Part shown: piece after piece, positions 1-11,400 of the stretch
How positions within the stretch are numbered: the first letter of the stretch is position 1
Layout of the letters: every line of letters begins with the position of its first letter
Assembly: GCA_003427395.1 (NCBI GenBank)
Contig: BFEA01000276.1
Location: 376,094-426,766 of the forward strand
DNA: 50,673 bases
Direction of reading: 5' to 3'
DNA from: Chara braunii
Taxonomy: Eukaryota; Streptophyta; Charophyceae; Charales; Characeae
Made by a program: the position numbers and the translations under genes
Notes under the pieces: model-generated
The model's input: the letters and a program-made list of their open reading frames with translations, nothing else
Databases searched by the model: none
Told to the model about the DNA's origin: nothing

Positions 1-99
1 GCTAGGGGTGCTGGTGAGAGAAGACACCACTAGCATTTCCTAGGAGTCTCCAGCTATTGGTGGGGAGGAACACCTGCTGGAAAGCGGGTCCAGCGTACC
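1..99 (-). mobile_element. LINE 3' tail copy, cut by window edge
   Basis: On the minus strand this reads as the recurrent 3' terminal motif of the LINE family in this window: a GCTGGACCCG...TCCAGC-type stem-loop, then a CTCCCCACCAATAG-type segment, then a segment ending in CAGCACCCC. Homology starts at about 99 (base 97 differs from the usual GGGACGCTGG). The poly-A end, if present, lies left of the window. It is either a 5'-truncated LINE or a SINE-like unit sharing the tail; nothing coding is present. Confidence 0.7.
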
Positions 100-187
100 T
101 GAACATTCAGTTTGCTTCTTCAAACAAGTATGCAGTTGTAATGACAGCCAGAAGACGGCCTCATCTGTGACCGTGGAATTTGGCAGG

Positions 188-960
188 CTGCATTCATCCT
201 AACCCCCCCTTCTCCGCGAGTCTCTTCTCTCCTCCTTCCCCCCCGGCCAGATCGCTCCCCCTCCTACTCCACGTTGGATGCTCGCCTGACACGTCCCCGC
301 CGCTCTCCCCGCCGGCCCATATTCGTCCCGGCTTCCCGTTCCCCCTGCTCATCGGTTGCTCCCCCTCCCGCTCCACGTTGGATGCTCGCCTGACACGTCC
401 CCGCCCCTCCCCCCCCCGATCGCTCCCCCTCCCGCCCCACGTCGGGCACTCGTCTCCGCGAGTATCCTCTCTCCCTCTCCCCCACTCCACATCGGACTGT
501 TTCCCCGATCCCCCCCCAGGCCCAGATCCATCCCCCTCCCGTTCCACGTCGGATACTCGCCCAATCCCGTCGGCCTTGACTTACTTCTCCCGCAAGCCAC
601 TCCCCTCTCATATTCCCGATCCCATACCCCTCTTCGCGAGTATCGTCTCTTCCTCTCCCGATCCACCACCCCCCTGACCCGACTCCCGCTCCTCGTCCGA
701 TGCTCGGTCGATCCCGTCGGCCTTGACCTCCTCTCGTAAGCCCACTTCCCCCTCATATTCCCGATCCCGACAGGCTCCCGACTCCTGCCATACCCCTCTT
801 TGCGAGTATCGTCTCTCCTCTCCCTATCGTCTCCTCCCCACTCCAAGCGTGAATGCATCCCGATCCTTGACACACCCCTCCTATCCCTTCCTCCCACAAG
901 CCACTTTCCCTTCAAAAAATCCTGATCCTCGACCCACCTCCTCGCCTCTTGGTCTCTCCC
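188..960 (+). repeat. C-rich degenerate tandem repeats in the LINE 5' region
   Basis: This pyrimidine/C-rich stretch precedes ORF1. Related segments recur: a GCGAGT(A/C)TC-TCTC motif near 217, 455, 633 and 800, a CACGTTGGATGCTCGCC motif near 269 and 375, and an AATCCCGTCGGCCTTGAC-type motif near 562 and 710. Spacing varies from about 106 to 240 bases, so the units are degenerate. Open frames across it are proline/serine-rich and shifted between repeats, so I read it as 5' UTR or promoter, by analogy with the monomers of some mammalian L1 5' UTRs. Confidence 0.7.
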
Positions 961-985
961 CAGACCCTGGGGGGGGAAAGAGAGA

Positions 986-2989
986 ATGGAGGTGGAAACT
1001 GGGGGAGAAGCTTCTTCCTCCTCCCAGCCCTCCCTTTTGGATCACACAGACGTCTTACAGTCTCGCTCATCCCTCTCTCCGGTCGAACGATTGAAGGACG
1101 TGAAGGAAACAAAGGAATGCCAGTCTCACCCCTCATGGGCTAACAAACTCAAGAAAGTATACTCAGGTCAAACCCTATTAGTTAAAAGAAATGGGGAGGG
1201 GGAAGGTAATCTGGAAATTCCCCTGGATAACATAACCACGACTTCAGCTTTCTTTCTTACAAAGTTTCTGGCCAACCCAGAAGACAAAATCATCAGTCAG
1301 GGGGGGAAAAAACAAAGGGTTAAGACCCTCCCCAATAGCATGATTAAGGAAAGGGATGAAATTTGCACCCGCCACGCTAACACCTGGGTCTTTTATGATG
1401 ATGCGGCATATAAGTCGGCCAACGACAAGGTTGGCTGGATCAGGAAGCGCCTAGCAACCCTTAAGGGATCAGAGGAGGGAGCACGAGACTTCTTCATGAT
1501 CCAACCCATCTCTTCGACGGTCTTTACCGTGATCTGCATGTTCGACTCGGATAAGCGGATCTTGAACTCATGGCGAAGTATACCCTGCGGACGTTTGGAA
1601 GTCCGGACCTTCCCCTGGTCCCCCCCTAAACAACAAAAACCGGAGGAGAGGCAGGAACAATTGATGACTGACTACTATTGGGTGGAGTTCCACCACGTAA
1701 CCATCGAAATCCAAGGGGCCTTCGTGCAGAAACTCGCCCAAAACTATGAGATCATTGATTTCATTGATCCCCTCCCCCCCCACGTAGCCCCTAGGGACGA
1801 CTATCTCATGGTGGCCCTGGACATACCCAACGACCACATTTTTACCATCGACTATGTCATTTTTTTCCGAGTGGGGGGGAGAGACTTCAGAATACACACA
1901 GCACACAAAACACGACCGTGGTGTTTTAAATGCCAAGCATACAGACACCTCCCCCTGGAGCCTGACTGTCCCCACCACCCGGCAAAAAGAATCAGATCAA
2001 CGGGCCGCCTCTTACGCGACCCGGTTAAAGACACCTGGTGGAGGACAGTCGATGCAGGTCACGAAGGATGGGTCTACGTGGATGAGCCCCGAGAGGGAGG
2101 AGGAGTAAGGGGGTGGGAATGGGAATAAGGCGAGGCAGTGAACTGGATCACGAAGCCTCCAGACCAATGGATCCCCCCTAAATCGGTGGAGGCGCACATG
2201 GAAAAGACTGCCACCCCCTTACAACCCCTATCCCCAAAGGATGCTACACAACACAAGGGTCAGTCCACCTCAGATACAACACCAAACACCGGGGTTGAGC
2301 CCCGGACGCAGCCCCGGACAGAGCCCAGACCCCAGGATTTCATCACCCCGGCCAACATGGGGGAGCAGTAGCAATCTCCCTCCTCAAAGAAAAAAACTTC
2401 CCCAGACAAACGAGGTAAAGTGCCACATAAACCAAATAACCCCGAAACTGTTAACCAATTTAAGGTGTTGGCAGGGGACAAAGCACAACAGCTGTGGGAA
2501 CCTCGACTTCACGAGTCTCCCCAACAAAGGACAGAAGGAGGGGAAGACAAGGGACAGGAAACGCAGGAGATCCTAGGTGAGGAACTTACCGTACGAATGA
2601 TTAAGGGAGGGAAGGGGGGGAAGGAAGAGAGAAGGAAGGGGGAAGGGGGAGAAGGGATGTCACAAAGACATGAAGAACAGTCAACACCGGACGGGGGGGT
2701 CCACCAGGTGATTAGGCTGCACACCCAGGGGGAAGGAAAAACTGGGGCCCCTGCTCAGAATCTCACCAAAACAGAACTACCTCGACAGCATGATGTGGGA
2801 AAGACTAAAAAGGCAGGGGAAGGGGACGGGGGGATGGGGCAGAGACAAAAGGAGCAATTGGCCCTAGGGGAGGGGGCCCACCAGGGGATTGGGCTGTACA
2901 CCCCAAGGAAGGAAACAACTGGGGGCTCGACTCATGAACTCGCCAAAACAAAACCCTCCCAAGAAGCTCACACAGACCCCTTCTTCTAG
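986..2989 (+). pseudogene. Outer LINE ORF1, N-terminal and gag-like part
   Basis: Probable nucleic-acid-binding ORF1 protein of the LINE. The ATG at 986 opens a frame that runs to 2989 with in-frame stops at 2126 (TAA) and 2369 (TAG). About residues 115-310 align by eye with the ORF1 of the nested LINE (shared FYDDAA, FFLIQPI/FFMIQPI, MTDYYW, IDPLPP/INPLPS). A zinc knuckle lies near residues 312-327: CFKC...H...C spaced CX2CX4HX6C, with HH just after. The same spacing is kept in the nested copy, so it is probably ancestral and not damage. The C-terminal third is low-complexity, rich in Gly, Lys, Glu and Gln. The same frame continues past the stop at 2987 into the next feature. Confidence 0.85.
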
Positions 2990-3007
2990 GCTTTCGGACC
3001 TCGTCCT

Positions 3008-3982
3008 ATGGATTGGGAACCTTCAGCAATACCTGCGGACGAGGAAATGACGGACAGTACTCCAGAAGCATGGGGATTGCAAGGGGAATATATAAAGACG
3101 AGACTGAGGAATCTGGCAGAATGGTTAATCAGCCAGCTTTGGATCTTATACACAGGCCAAACAGAAACATATTGGGATCAAGCATACGTACATTTTTTGT
3201 CCTTACTGGATGAAAGTCCGAGCCTGAAATTGGCTCTGGAGCAAGGTCTATCCCCGGACGCCGACTGGCAGCAGACCTTGAACAGAATCTGGGCCATTGT
3301 GCATAGGAAATTTCAACCCCCCACCACCACAGAAACACCCAACGCATCCGAAGCAACGGGAGAGCCTCGGGAAGAACCCCCTCCACAACCCCAAGACAAG
3401 GGTACACAACAGGCTTCACCTGACCCCCAACCCAAATAAGGGGAGAAAGACACAGCAGAATCAGAAGGAACATACCTCTCCAAGCGGGCCAAATTACGCC
3501 ACCTGATCGAAAAGGGTTTGTACCACAAGAATCTACCAAAAGGGGACAAAATCTTAGTATTACCAATCAGAAGGAAAAACGGGAAGTGGGAATTGGGTTT
3601 GTCACCCGCGGAGTCCGAAGATCCATATACCTCTGCTTATGGAGGAATGACACTTCATGGATGGCACATGCAGCGGGAAGGTGCACTTAGGACTCATGAA
3701 GTCGTAGAGTTCATTGTGAGTCATTATGAACCGGGAGCAATGACCACCATTAGTGTATCAACTGAAGACCTGAAGACGGCATACAAGGATCTTTACGTGA
3801 GATTCGAGGAAAACAAAGAGGCGGGGCTACAATGGTGCACACACAATATGCTCCTAGACACCCAACGAATTAAGTTCAAACCAAGCAATATCTGGTCGGC
3901 TGACGAAGTACTAACATGCATCTGCACGATATTAAGAAAGAACATCCTCAATAGAGGGGTAAATTGTGAAGCACAGGAATGA
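3008..3982 (+). pseudogene. Outer LINE ORF1 C-terminal extension of unknown function
   Basis: This ORF is in the same frame as ORF1 and has one internal stop (TAA at 3437). Its product is about 324 residues: an acidic start, a helical-looking stretch (residues about 30-110), a proline-rich linker, then a charged region containing SKRAKLRHLIEKGLY and KNGKWELGLSP. Counterparts of both conserved blocks occur in the nested LINE in the same relative position and frame, so this is a real element part. I do not recognise the domain. Together with the preceding part it gives a potential ORF1 of 999 codons. Its TGA stop overlaps an ATG for ORF2 (ATGA at 3979-3982), a layout compatible with termination-reinitiation; the actual ORF2 start could instead be the ATG at 4036. 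Confidence 0.75.
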
Positions 3983-6900
3983 GATGCAATTACCAAACAG
4001 ATAAGGGAGGGTCAAGGGGCGCACAATCACAATCAATGATAGATTGGGTAGATGTGGTGTATGGCAAGAACAAAGGGTGGAAACGCACCCTGCAACATGC
4101 AGACTTAGACATTAGAACAATCAATGTGAATGGTCTAGCATCCCGCAACCCGGAAAAAATCCAAGCATTATGGGATTTGATGAGGGGTGTCGGGGGAAGA
4201 TCATGGCCAAACGTAGTCTGCATCCAAGAGACCCATCTAATGGACACGCCAGAACACCACAGGGCCCACAAAAAAGCTTGGCCTTTCCAAAGTTACCAGG
4301 CATTTTCCCCTGGCTCCGGGAACTCGGAAGTGGCAATTTGGATCCCACCCGAATCACGACTGGAGGTTCTCTATTGGGAAAGGGACATGGAGGAGGGACG
4401 TTGAGTAAAAATACTTGGCATGCTGGAACTAGAGATAGTATATATAGTATCCATAAATGCCCCTAACACGATCCGGGAAAAAAAATCATTTTTTGAGAAA
4501 TTAGAAACAATCCCCACCCCGGAGGTCCCCCTAATACTAGCAGGAGATTTCAATGCCGCACCGGACAGACGGTTGGACCGATGGAGAATCTCCCACTCTA
4601 CAACATACAATGCAGAGGAGGACGAGAGGATGATGAGAAACTTGTGCGCCCCTCTCTCGCTTTTTGACACATTCAGGCGTACCTACCCCACGGAACGAGC
4701 ATTTACCTGCATCCAAAGCAACGACCCCACCAGACTCTCCAAATCCCGGATTGACCTAATCTTGGCTTCGGAAGAGTTGGGAGGAGGGCTCTCGGTGTCA
4801 GCAATATTACCAACAAGCCCACATCCCGGTCTCGATCATAGGATGTGCATGGTAGTGTTGACTCTTCGCAAACGGCCAGACCAGGGGGCTAGCTATTATA
4901 AACTTAATACCTCCTTACTCAGAACCAACTCCTTTCATGAATACTTAAAACAGGCTTGGGGATTCTGGAAAGGAACCTGCCCTCAACAAGACTCGCAAAT
5001 TATCTGGTTTAATAATGGTCTATTCTATTTGGCGAAAAAACAACAACGAATACTCCAAACACGTAGCTGCTCTAAGATACCAACAAGAAATCACAATTAT
5101 GCAAAACTTAGTAAGTGCAGAACAGGAACAAAACTCGCAAGGGCAGGAACAAAGAATGGTCGAGGTTCAAAACAACATACAAGAATATAAGGATCAATTA
5201 TTTCAACATGGACAGTACCGATGGCAAGGAGGTCAAACTAGGGCAAGATTCTCCAGGCTCACGACCGAAGGAACGATGGACTCCAAGTTCTTCAGCTTAG
5301 CAAAAACACAGGTCCAAAGAACCATGATAGAGGCACTATATGAACCTAACGCCAGGGAATCAGACCCGGTTGTAACCACAACCCGCTGTACAAAGATAAC
5401 ATACGACTTTTATAAGGATCTATTCTCCTCACATATTGACAAATCGGATTTGTCGCGGCATGACCGCCTTATGAAATAATTCCTGGATCCACTGGACAAA
5501 CCGTTAACACCCGAACAGCGACAAACATTGGAAGCCCCACTCTCCAAAGATGAGATATGGATCGCCCTTCTGCAGATGAAGGAAGAAAAGACCCCTGGAA
5601 TTGATGGCTTCCCTAAGGAATTCTGGGAAACCACGTGGGATTTCATGAGCCAAGACGTTATGGACTTCTACAATGAAGTATGGCGCACAGGGGGGATGGG
5701 AGAAATAGTGGGGCAAGGGATACTAACCCTTCTGTATAAGAAATGAGATAAGATGGATATTAGGAATTACAAGTTGATAACACTCCTAATAGTGGTGTAC
5801 AAAATGATGTCCAAGACCCTGACAAATAGAATGATCCCGGTAATGAAGAACATCATCCATCCCACTCAAACAGGCTTTATGAAAAACCGAAACATACAAG
5901 AAAACATCCTGTTGATCCACGAGATCCTCCAGCTTACGAGACACTCCCGGCAAAATGCGGCCTTGATTTCTATTGACTTTGAAAAGGCCTGTATGGATTG
6001 GTTGTTTTTGGACAGATGTCTAGAAAAGATGAATTTCGGACCCGAATTTCAGACGCTGGATACAAATCCTACACCAAAACGCAACCACATGCGTCTAGGT
6101 CCATGGAAATCTAGCGCCACCGCTGCACTTAGAACGATCGGTCCGCCAAGGGGACCCTATTGCCCCCTTCCTTTTTTTAGTCATTATGGAAGCACTGACC
6201 GACAACCTTCGGGCCAATAAAAACATCACCAAAATAAGAATCACACGAATCCCAGAGGAGGCAATCCCGATGTGCTCATTATTTGCGGACGATCTTACAA
6301 TAATGGCAGAGGCTACACAAAGTAATATGGAAGAAATCCAACAGATGATGGATAAATTAGCTGAGGTATTCGACATGACAATTAACTGGGGGTCCAAGAC
6401 ACAAGGATGGTGGATTCACCACCAAGGGGGACGCCCTCCGGAATCACCATGCATCGCATGGATGCCACTATCCATGACTACAGAAGGACGTCCACCTATC
6501 AACGATGAATGGATCAGTGCCCCATCTCAGCACAAACTAATTAACTGGAAAAACAAACACGCCTCCCTGTTTGGTCGAGCATTAGCACTTAACAATGTCA
6601 TTTTCGCAATATTACGGTATAAATCCTTGCTATGGCCCTTGAGGACAACAACTCAAAGGAATCTAAAGAAAAAGACAGTGACTTTCTTATGGAGGGGGGA
6701 TGGGGAACAAACCAATGTAATAAGTCGAGTAGCTTGAGACTCGATCATCAAGCCAAAGACTAGGGGTGACTTGGGAATACTTGACCCGGCCACACAAGTA
6801 CAGGCACTTCAAGTGAAGTGGATTAAAAAGTTTATCTTTGCCCCCCAAAGTCCGTGGTGTGTACTAGCTGGAGGACCGGTTTTGGGCAATCCCGCGTAAG

Positions 6901-7654
6901 CTCTCACATGGAACTAAAGGATTAGAAAGAGGGGGTCAGACACTGGATATTTTTTGGCCATCTCTTTTGAAAACATGGCGTAAACTCCCACTCCCCAACA
7001 AGACCCACCCCAACCGCTGGGAGGAAGTCTACCGCCAACCCCTCTTCGGAAATAGATGGGTGACAAATACGAGTGGATGTGTTATGACGAGCTCATCCTC
7101 ACCCCGGAGGAGTTGGGTACGACATGGAGTACTCAGGGTGCGGGATCTTTGGGACACAGACAGGCAGGACTGGAAGACAGGGAACCAGCTGCGTACGACC
7201 TTAAGATACTGCCACCATGTAGAGGAGCTACTAGAGAATCTCATTGAGGCTATTCCACTGGAATGATATCGAATCCTCAAACAAGGACCAACCTTGAAAG
7301 AGGGGGACTGGGTTGCGGACACGGAGATTCCAGAGAGAATAGGCCTGATACATATGGTTTCACCCCAAGTAATATTGGTTGAATATCATACCTGCACCAA
7401 AACAGGCACCCTTCACGGAAGTGGAGCCCCTTTCGAATGGAAAGATAAAACAACAGTGTACCAAAAACGAGTAATAGAAGAAAAAAGAGAAAGGATGGTG
7501 TTTCAGCCAGACAAGCCAATCCAGACCTTACCTTTGGACCCGACGGAATGGACATGGCAACCCCTCCAAACGAAAGCAGCCCCCAAGACGAGTCAGATTA
7601 GTTTGCACCAACTAACGGTTAAATCAGCCTATAAAATGCTCTGACCCAAGCGCT
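3979..7654 (+). pseudogene. Outer LINE ORF2: APE endonuclease and reverse transcriptase
   Basis: ORF2 encodes the enzyme for target-primed reverse transcription. The endonuclease shows the expected order: NVNGLAS (about 4127), IQETHL (4222), GDFNAAP (4545), SRIDLI (4745) and LDHRM (4833). The RT follows: KTPGIDGFPKEF (5590), NIQENILL (5892), IDFEKA (5971) and the catalytic FADD (6282-6293). Damage includes TGA at 4402, TGA at 5744, TGA after SRVA (about 6735), TGA at 7264, and frameshifts near 5030, 6060 and in 6740-6960. Several stops sit where the nested LINE has Trp. The frame reaches KML(stop)PKR at 7654, where the nested LINE interrupts it; it resumes at 18683. Confidence 0.93.
7643..7654 (+). 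repeat. Target site duplication, left copy
   Basis: The 12-mer gacccaagcgct here is repeated exactly at 18671-18682 and flanks the nested minus-strand LINE. It abuts the A-rich tail (seen as T-rich on plus) that starts at 7655, the configuration expected of target-primed insertion. Confidence 0.95.
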
Positions 7655-7682
7655 TTTTTTATTTTTATTTTATTTTTTTAAC

Positions 7683-8110
7683 ATCATCGATGGGGAGTAG
7701 AGGGGATGCTGATATGAGCAGACAACCCCTCTACCCTCCCTGCTTGATAGATGGCTCCATTCCATTGGTGGGGAGCTGCACCTGCTGGAAAACGGGTTCA
7801 GCGTCCCTTACATCATAATCACTTGAAAAGACAAGGAGCAACACATGCTGGGAACCGGGCCCAGCGTCCCTTCTGATCAGATATGAACAGATATTAACTT
7901 GTGCGCCTCTTCACCCTGAACGGGCGCCAGATATGCTTTACCTCCTAGCTTTTTACCAGAGTGCCCCTGATGGGAACCGGGCTCAGAGTCCCTTTACATC
8001 ATCAATAGGGAACAAATTCTAGAATTGAGGTTGAAAGGATCAAGGAATGCTAGGGACTATTGTGCCTCTTCACCCTGATCGGGCGCCTGATATGCCTTTA
8101 CACCTAGCAC
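7683..8110 (-). repeat. Nested LINE 3' UTR with repeated terminal stem-loop
   Basis: On the minus strand the GGGACGCTG...CAGC stem-loop occurs at the terminal copy (stem about 7784-7802), again at 7846-7865 (GCTGGG pairing with CCCAGC) and in a weaker form at about 7968-7992. A second repeated segment, reading GCCTCTTCACCCTGA-CGGGCGCC on plus, is at about 7902-7930 and 8065-8093. The 3' UTR thus contains internal duplications of its own end. The terminal stem-loop may be the RT recognition structure; this is inference from its conservation. Confidence 0.7.
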
Positions 8111-8438
8111 TGTTAACACTCCCCTTTTGTTTATCATGAAATGTGATTGGGATCCACAGATAAAATTCAGACTGAGACAAAGGTAATCACTCACACCCAT
8201 ACCATGATCCATGAACTATAGCCAACTTTGATGGAGGAAAAGGATCAGAAAACTCAGAGAGGGGGCTGAGAGGAATGGAGGGATCAATGTTACTCCAGTC
8301 ACTAAAATATAAGTGGTAATTTCTTGGAAGTTCCTCAAGAGCTATCCCACACACTCCATTCCATTTAACCTGTCCAATTGTACCGCCTTGTTCCCCTCCA
8401 AACCAGTTTAGATTGAACGTTTTGATGTGTTGTTTGAT

Positions 8439-11400
8439 TTATTTTTTTACTGTCAAGGTTTTAAGTTTTTCTTTTAATGTTTTCCATTTCGAATTTATCT
8501 CTAATTAAATGTGTTGTTTGATGGACGTCGTGAACTCAGGCCCATCAAGACGGGCATCTTCAATTTCAAATGTGCACCTGCGAGACCATATGACCCAGAA
8601 AAGAGTTTTTCTCCCGATTGTGAATAGGTTTGTTGTAAAGTTATCTTCACATGATGGGGCCCATGCTTCCAGGAGGAGAGCTTTTCAGTTCCATGGCCAT
8701 GGTAGGGTAGTTTCAATCTGGTTCCAGATTCTATCCCACCATCGCCATAACCAAACTGCCCCTGGACACCGAAAAAATATGTGGTCTATTCTTTCCGAAA
8801 TCAATTTGGACGGAAAGGCAGATTTACAGAACTTACACCAGGGAAGGGTTATTCCTCTTTGTTCTAGAGTAGTTCTATCAATGATCCAGTTATTGGTTGG
8901 CAAACATCGGTGAGTGATCTGCCATTGAAGGGATATCATTTTAGCTGGTTTGGATTTGATGAAATGGAACCATTTGACTGAGCAAAATTCCTCTTTGTTC
9001 ACATTTAGGTGTCTCATCCAACGCTCTTCTATTTTTTCCTTTAAATTTATCTTTGGGCGCAATATCCTATATGTTGATTTTATTGACAGCGTGTGAAGAG
9101 TCCTGGTGTGAGAGCGTCCTGAGTATACCTTGGATGACCAAGACCAACTAACAGGATCCAGCAGGAGGTGAGAAATAGGAGTATCCAGTTTATAGGCCAG
9201 CCACCTATCTTGGATCATTAATACCCTGATCCTGAAGAATTTATTTTTCTGAAATAAACCGATACTCTGATATGGGGTGGATCTAAGAAACCCATCCTCC
9301 CCTAAATCATAGATTGTCATTAATACATCATCATTAGGGCAAAGCGCATTAATCTTACCTACCACACCTGGTTGATCGTGAATGGAGACCCAATCATTAG
9401 GAATAAGGGTATGACATTTTCTCAATATTCTTACCCAATCTAATGGGATTATATCAATTATCTGCTCTAATGCTTCCTTTTAATGGTGACAGTATCTTAA
9501 CCTATCATTAAGGTTCGAGAGGTCGATCCAATCTTGATTCTCCTTTCTCCAGATGTCTCTGATGCGTGTGACTCCTCTTCTAATCCAACCTTTCCAAGGA
9601 GAGTCCGTGCAGTGTAAGGTGCAACCCTAGAAGTCTCTGATAAGTGAATTGTTGAATAGTGATTGTTGCCATACTTTTTCTCATCTCTCTTGTGTTACTT
9701 TATCTGGAATGGGTAGTTTTCTCCATGTTTTGAGTAGGTCAGTCCAGAAGGGGTCTCTTGACAGGTCAGTCCTTGCTGCCTAACGGTCAGATAGGTCCAG
9801 ATCTTGAGGTTCTAACGGTGACGCCCTTGGGATTGGCCAGGCGCGATTTTCCAACCACATTAGAGGGTCAACCTCATCTAGGGTGGAAGGGGCGAGGTGT
9901 CTAATCTGTTCGCAAGCCAGATTTTTCCATGGAGTTTGGGGATTGAATAGTAAACGCTTTATCCATTGAATTGAAAGTGTCTTCGCTTGGATGGTAGGGT
10001 CAATTATGCCTAGGCAGCCTTTGGATTTAGGTTGGATTAATGATTGTCATGCCACTCTACTGATAACATTTTTGGTTTCATGATTACTCCTCCAAAGGTA
10101 TGCCACCAGCTGCCTCTGCAAGATCTTAATAAAAAAGTTATCAAGGGCCCAAACCGCGAATTTGTACCAAATAGAGGCGAGGACCACATTGTTAATCGCT
10201 AGCGTTCTACCTATCAACGAGGTGTGTTTATCTTTCCATAGTTCAAGTTTTGAGAGTGCATGTTTCAAAATTCCTTCGCTATTGGATGTTGGTTTGCCAA
10301 GAGCTGAAAGTGAGATCCCAAGAACCCTGACTGGCGAATCAAGCGGGAGTCATTTGATCATTGGTCGCTCTGGAGACCTAACTCCTTGATAGGGCATCCA
10401 CTAGCCTATGGTTTTGTTACCCCAGTTAATCTTCATGTCCGACAGTTTACAAAATAGATCCATTATCCTTTGTATTGCCTCTAGGTTTTTATGTGAGGCA
10501 TCAACCATGAGAGATAGGTCATCTGCGAAGAGAGAACATACCAGAATGACGTCCTTTGGTATGGATGTAACTTGGATGCGTTTGATATCCTTATGATGAC
10601 GAATGTTAGTTGTCAGTGCTTCCATGATGATTACAAAGAGGAGCGGGGCAATGGGGTCTCTTTGCCTGACTGATCTTTCTAGCATTATAGGAGGAGCTAC
10701 ATTCCCATTGACCATGACTCTTGTAGATGCATTCTCATGTAATATTTTAATCCACCTCCTGAAGTTTGGTCTAAAATTAAACTTGTCAAGACATTTGTCC
10801 AAAAAGAGTCAATCCACATGGTCGTATGCTTTCTCAAAATCTATAAAGCTGAAGGCAGCATTATGCTTAGATTGACAAAAAAGTTTGACCAATTCATTCA
10901 TGAGAAGGATGTTGTCCTGAATATTCCTTTCTTGGATAAAGTCTGTCTGGGCTGGATGAATTATATCTGCTATATATTTATTAAGACGAATAGTGAGGGC
11001 TTTTGAGATGAGTTTATAGACAACTGAAAGGAGGGTGATGGGACGATAGTTACGAATATTACATTTATCACTTTTTTTGTAAAGAAGCGTAAAGACCCCT
11101 TGCCCCACTATTTCTCCTAGCCGACCAGAGGCCCAAACATCCTGATAGAAGATGATTAAGTCCTGAGCAATGAAATCCCAAAGAGCTTCCAAAAATTCCT
11201 TTGGCAGTTCATCTATTCCAGGGGTTTTCTCTTCTTCCATAAGCATCAGGGCAGTCCATATCTCATCCTTTGTTCGCGGTACTTCTAATAGGTCTCTTTG
11301 GGAATCAGAAAACGATTTATTCAATGGTTTTAAGACATCATCAATATCCTTAATTCTTTGGCTAGCAGGAGAGGTTCCTGTTTCTGAAAGGAAGAGGGAT

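Noticed and set aside
182-187. ggcagg as a confirmed target duplication of the outer LINE
   Set aside because: Only 6 bp and the 5' boundary is not otherwise fixed; chance match cannot be excluded.
180-960. Several open frames in the C-rich 5' region as genes
   Set aside because: They overlap on both strands, are Pro/Ser- or Arg/Gly-rich low complexity and follow the repeat structure of a LINE 5' region.
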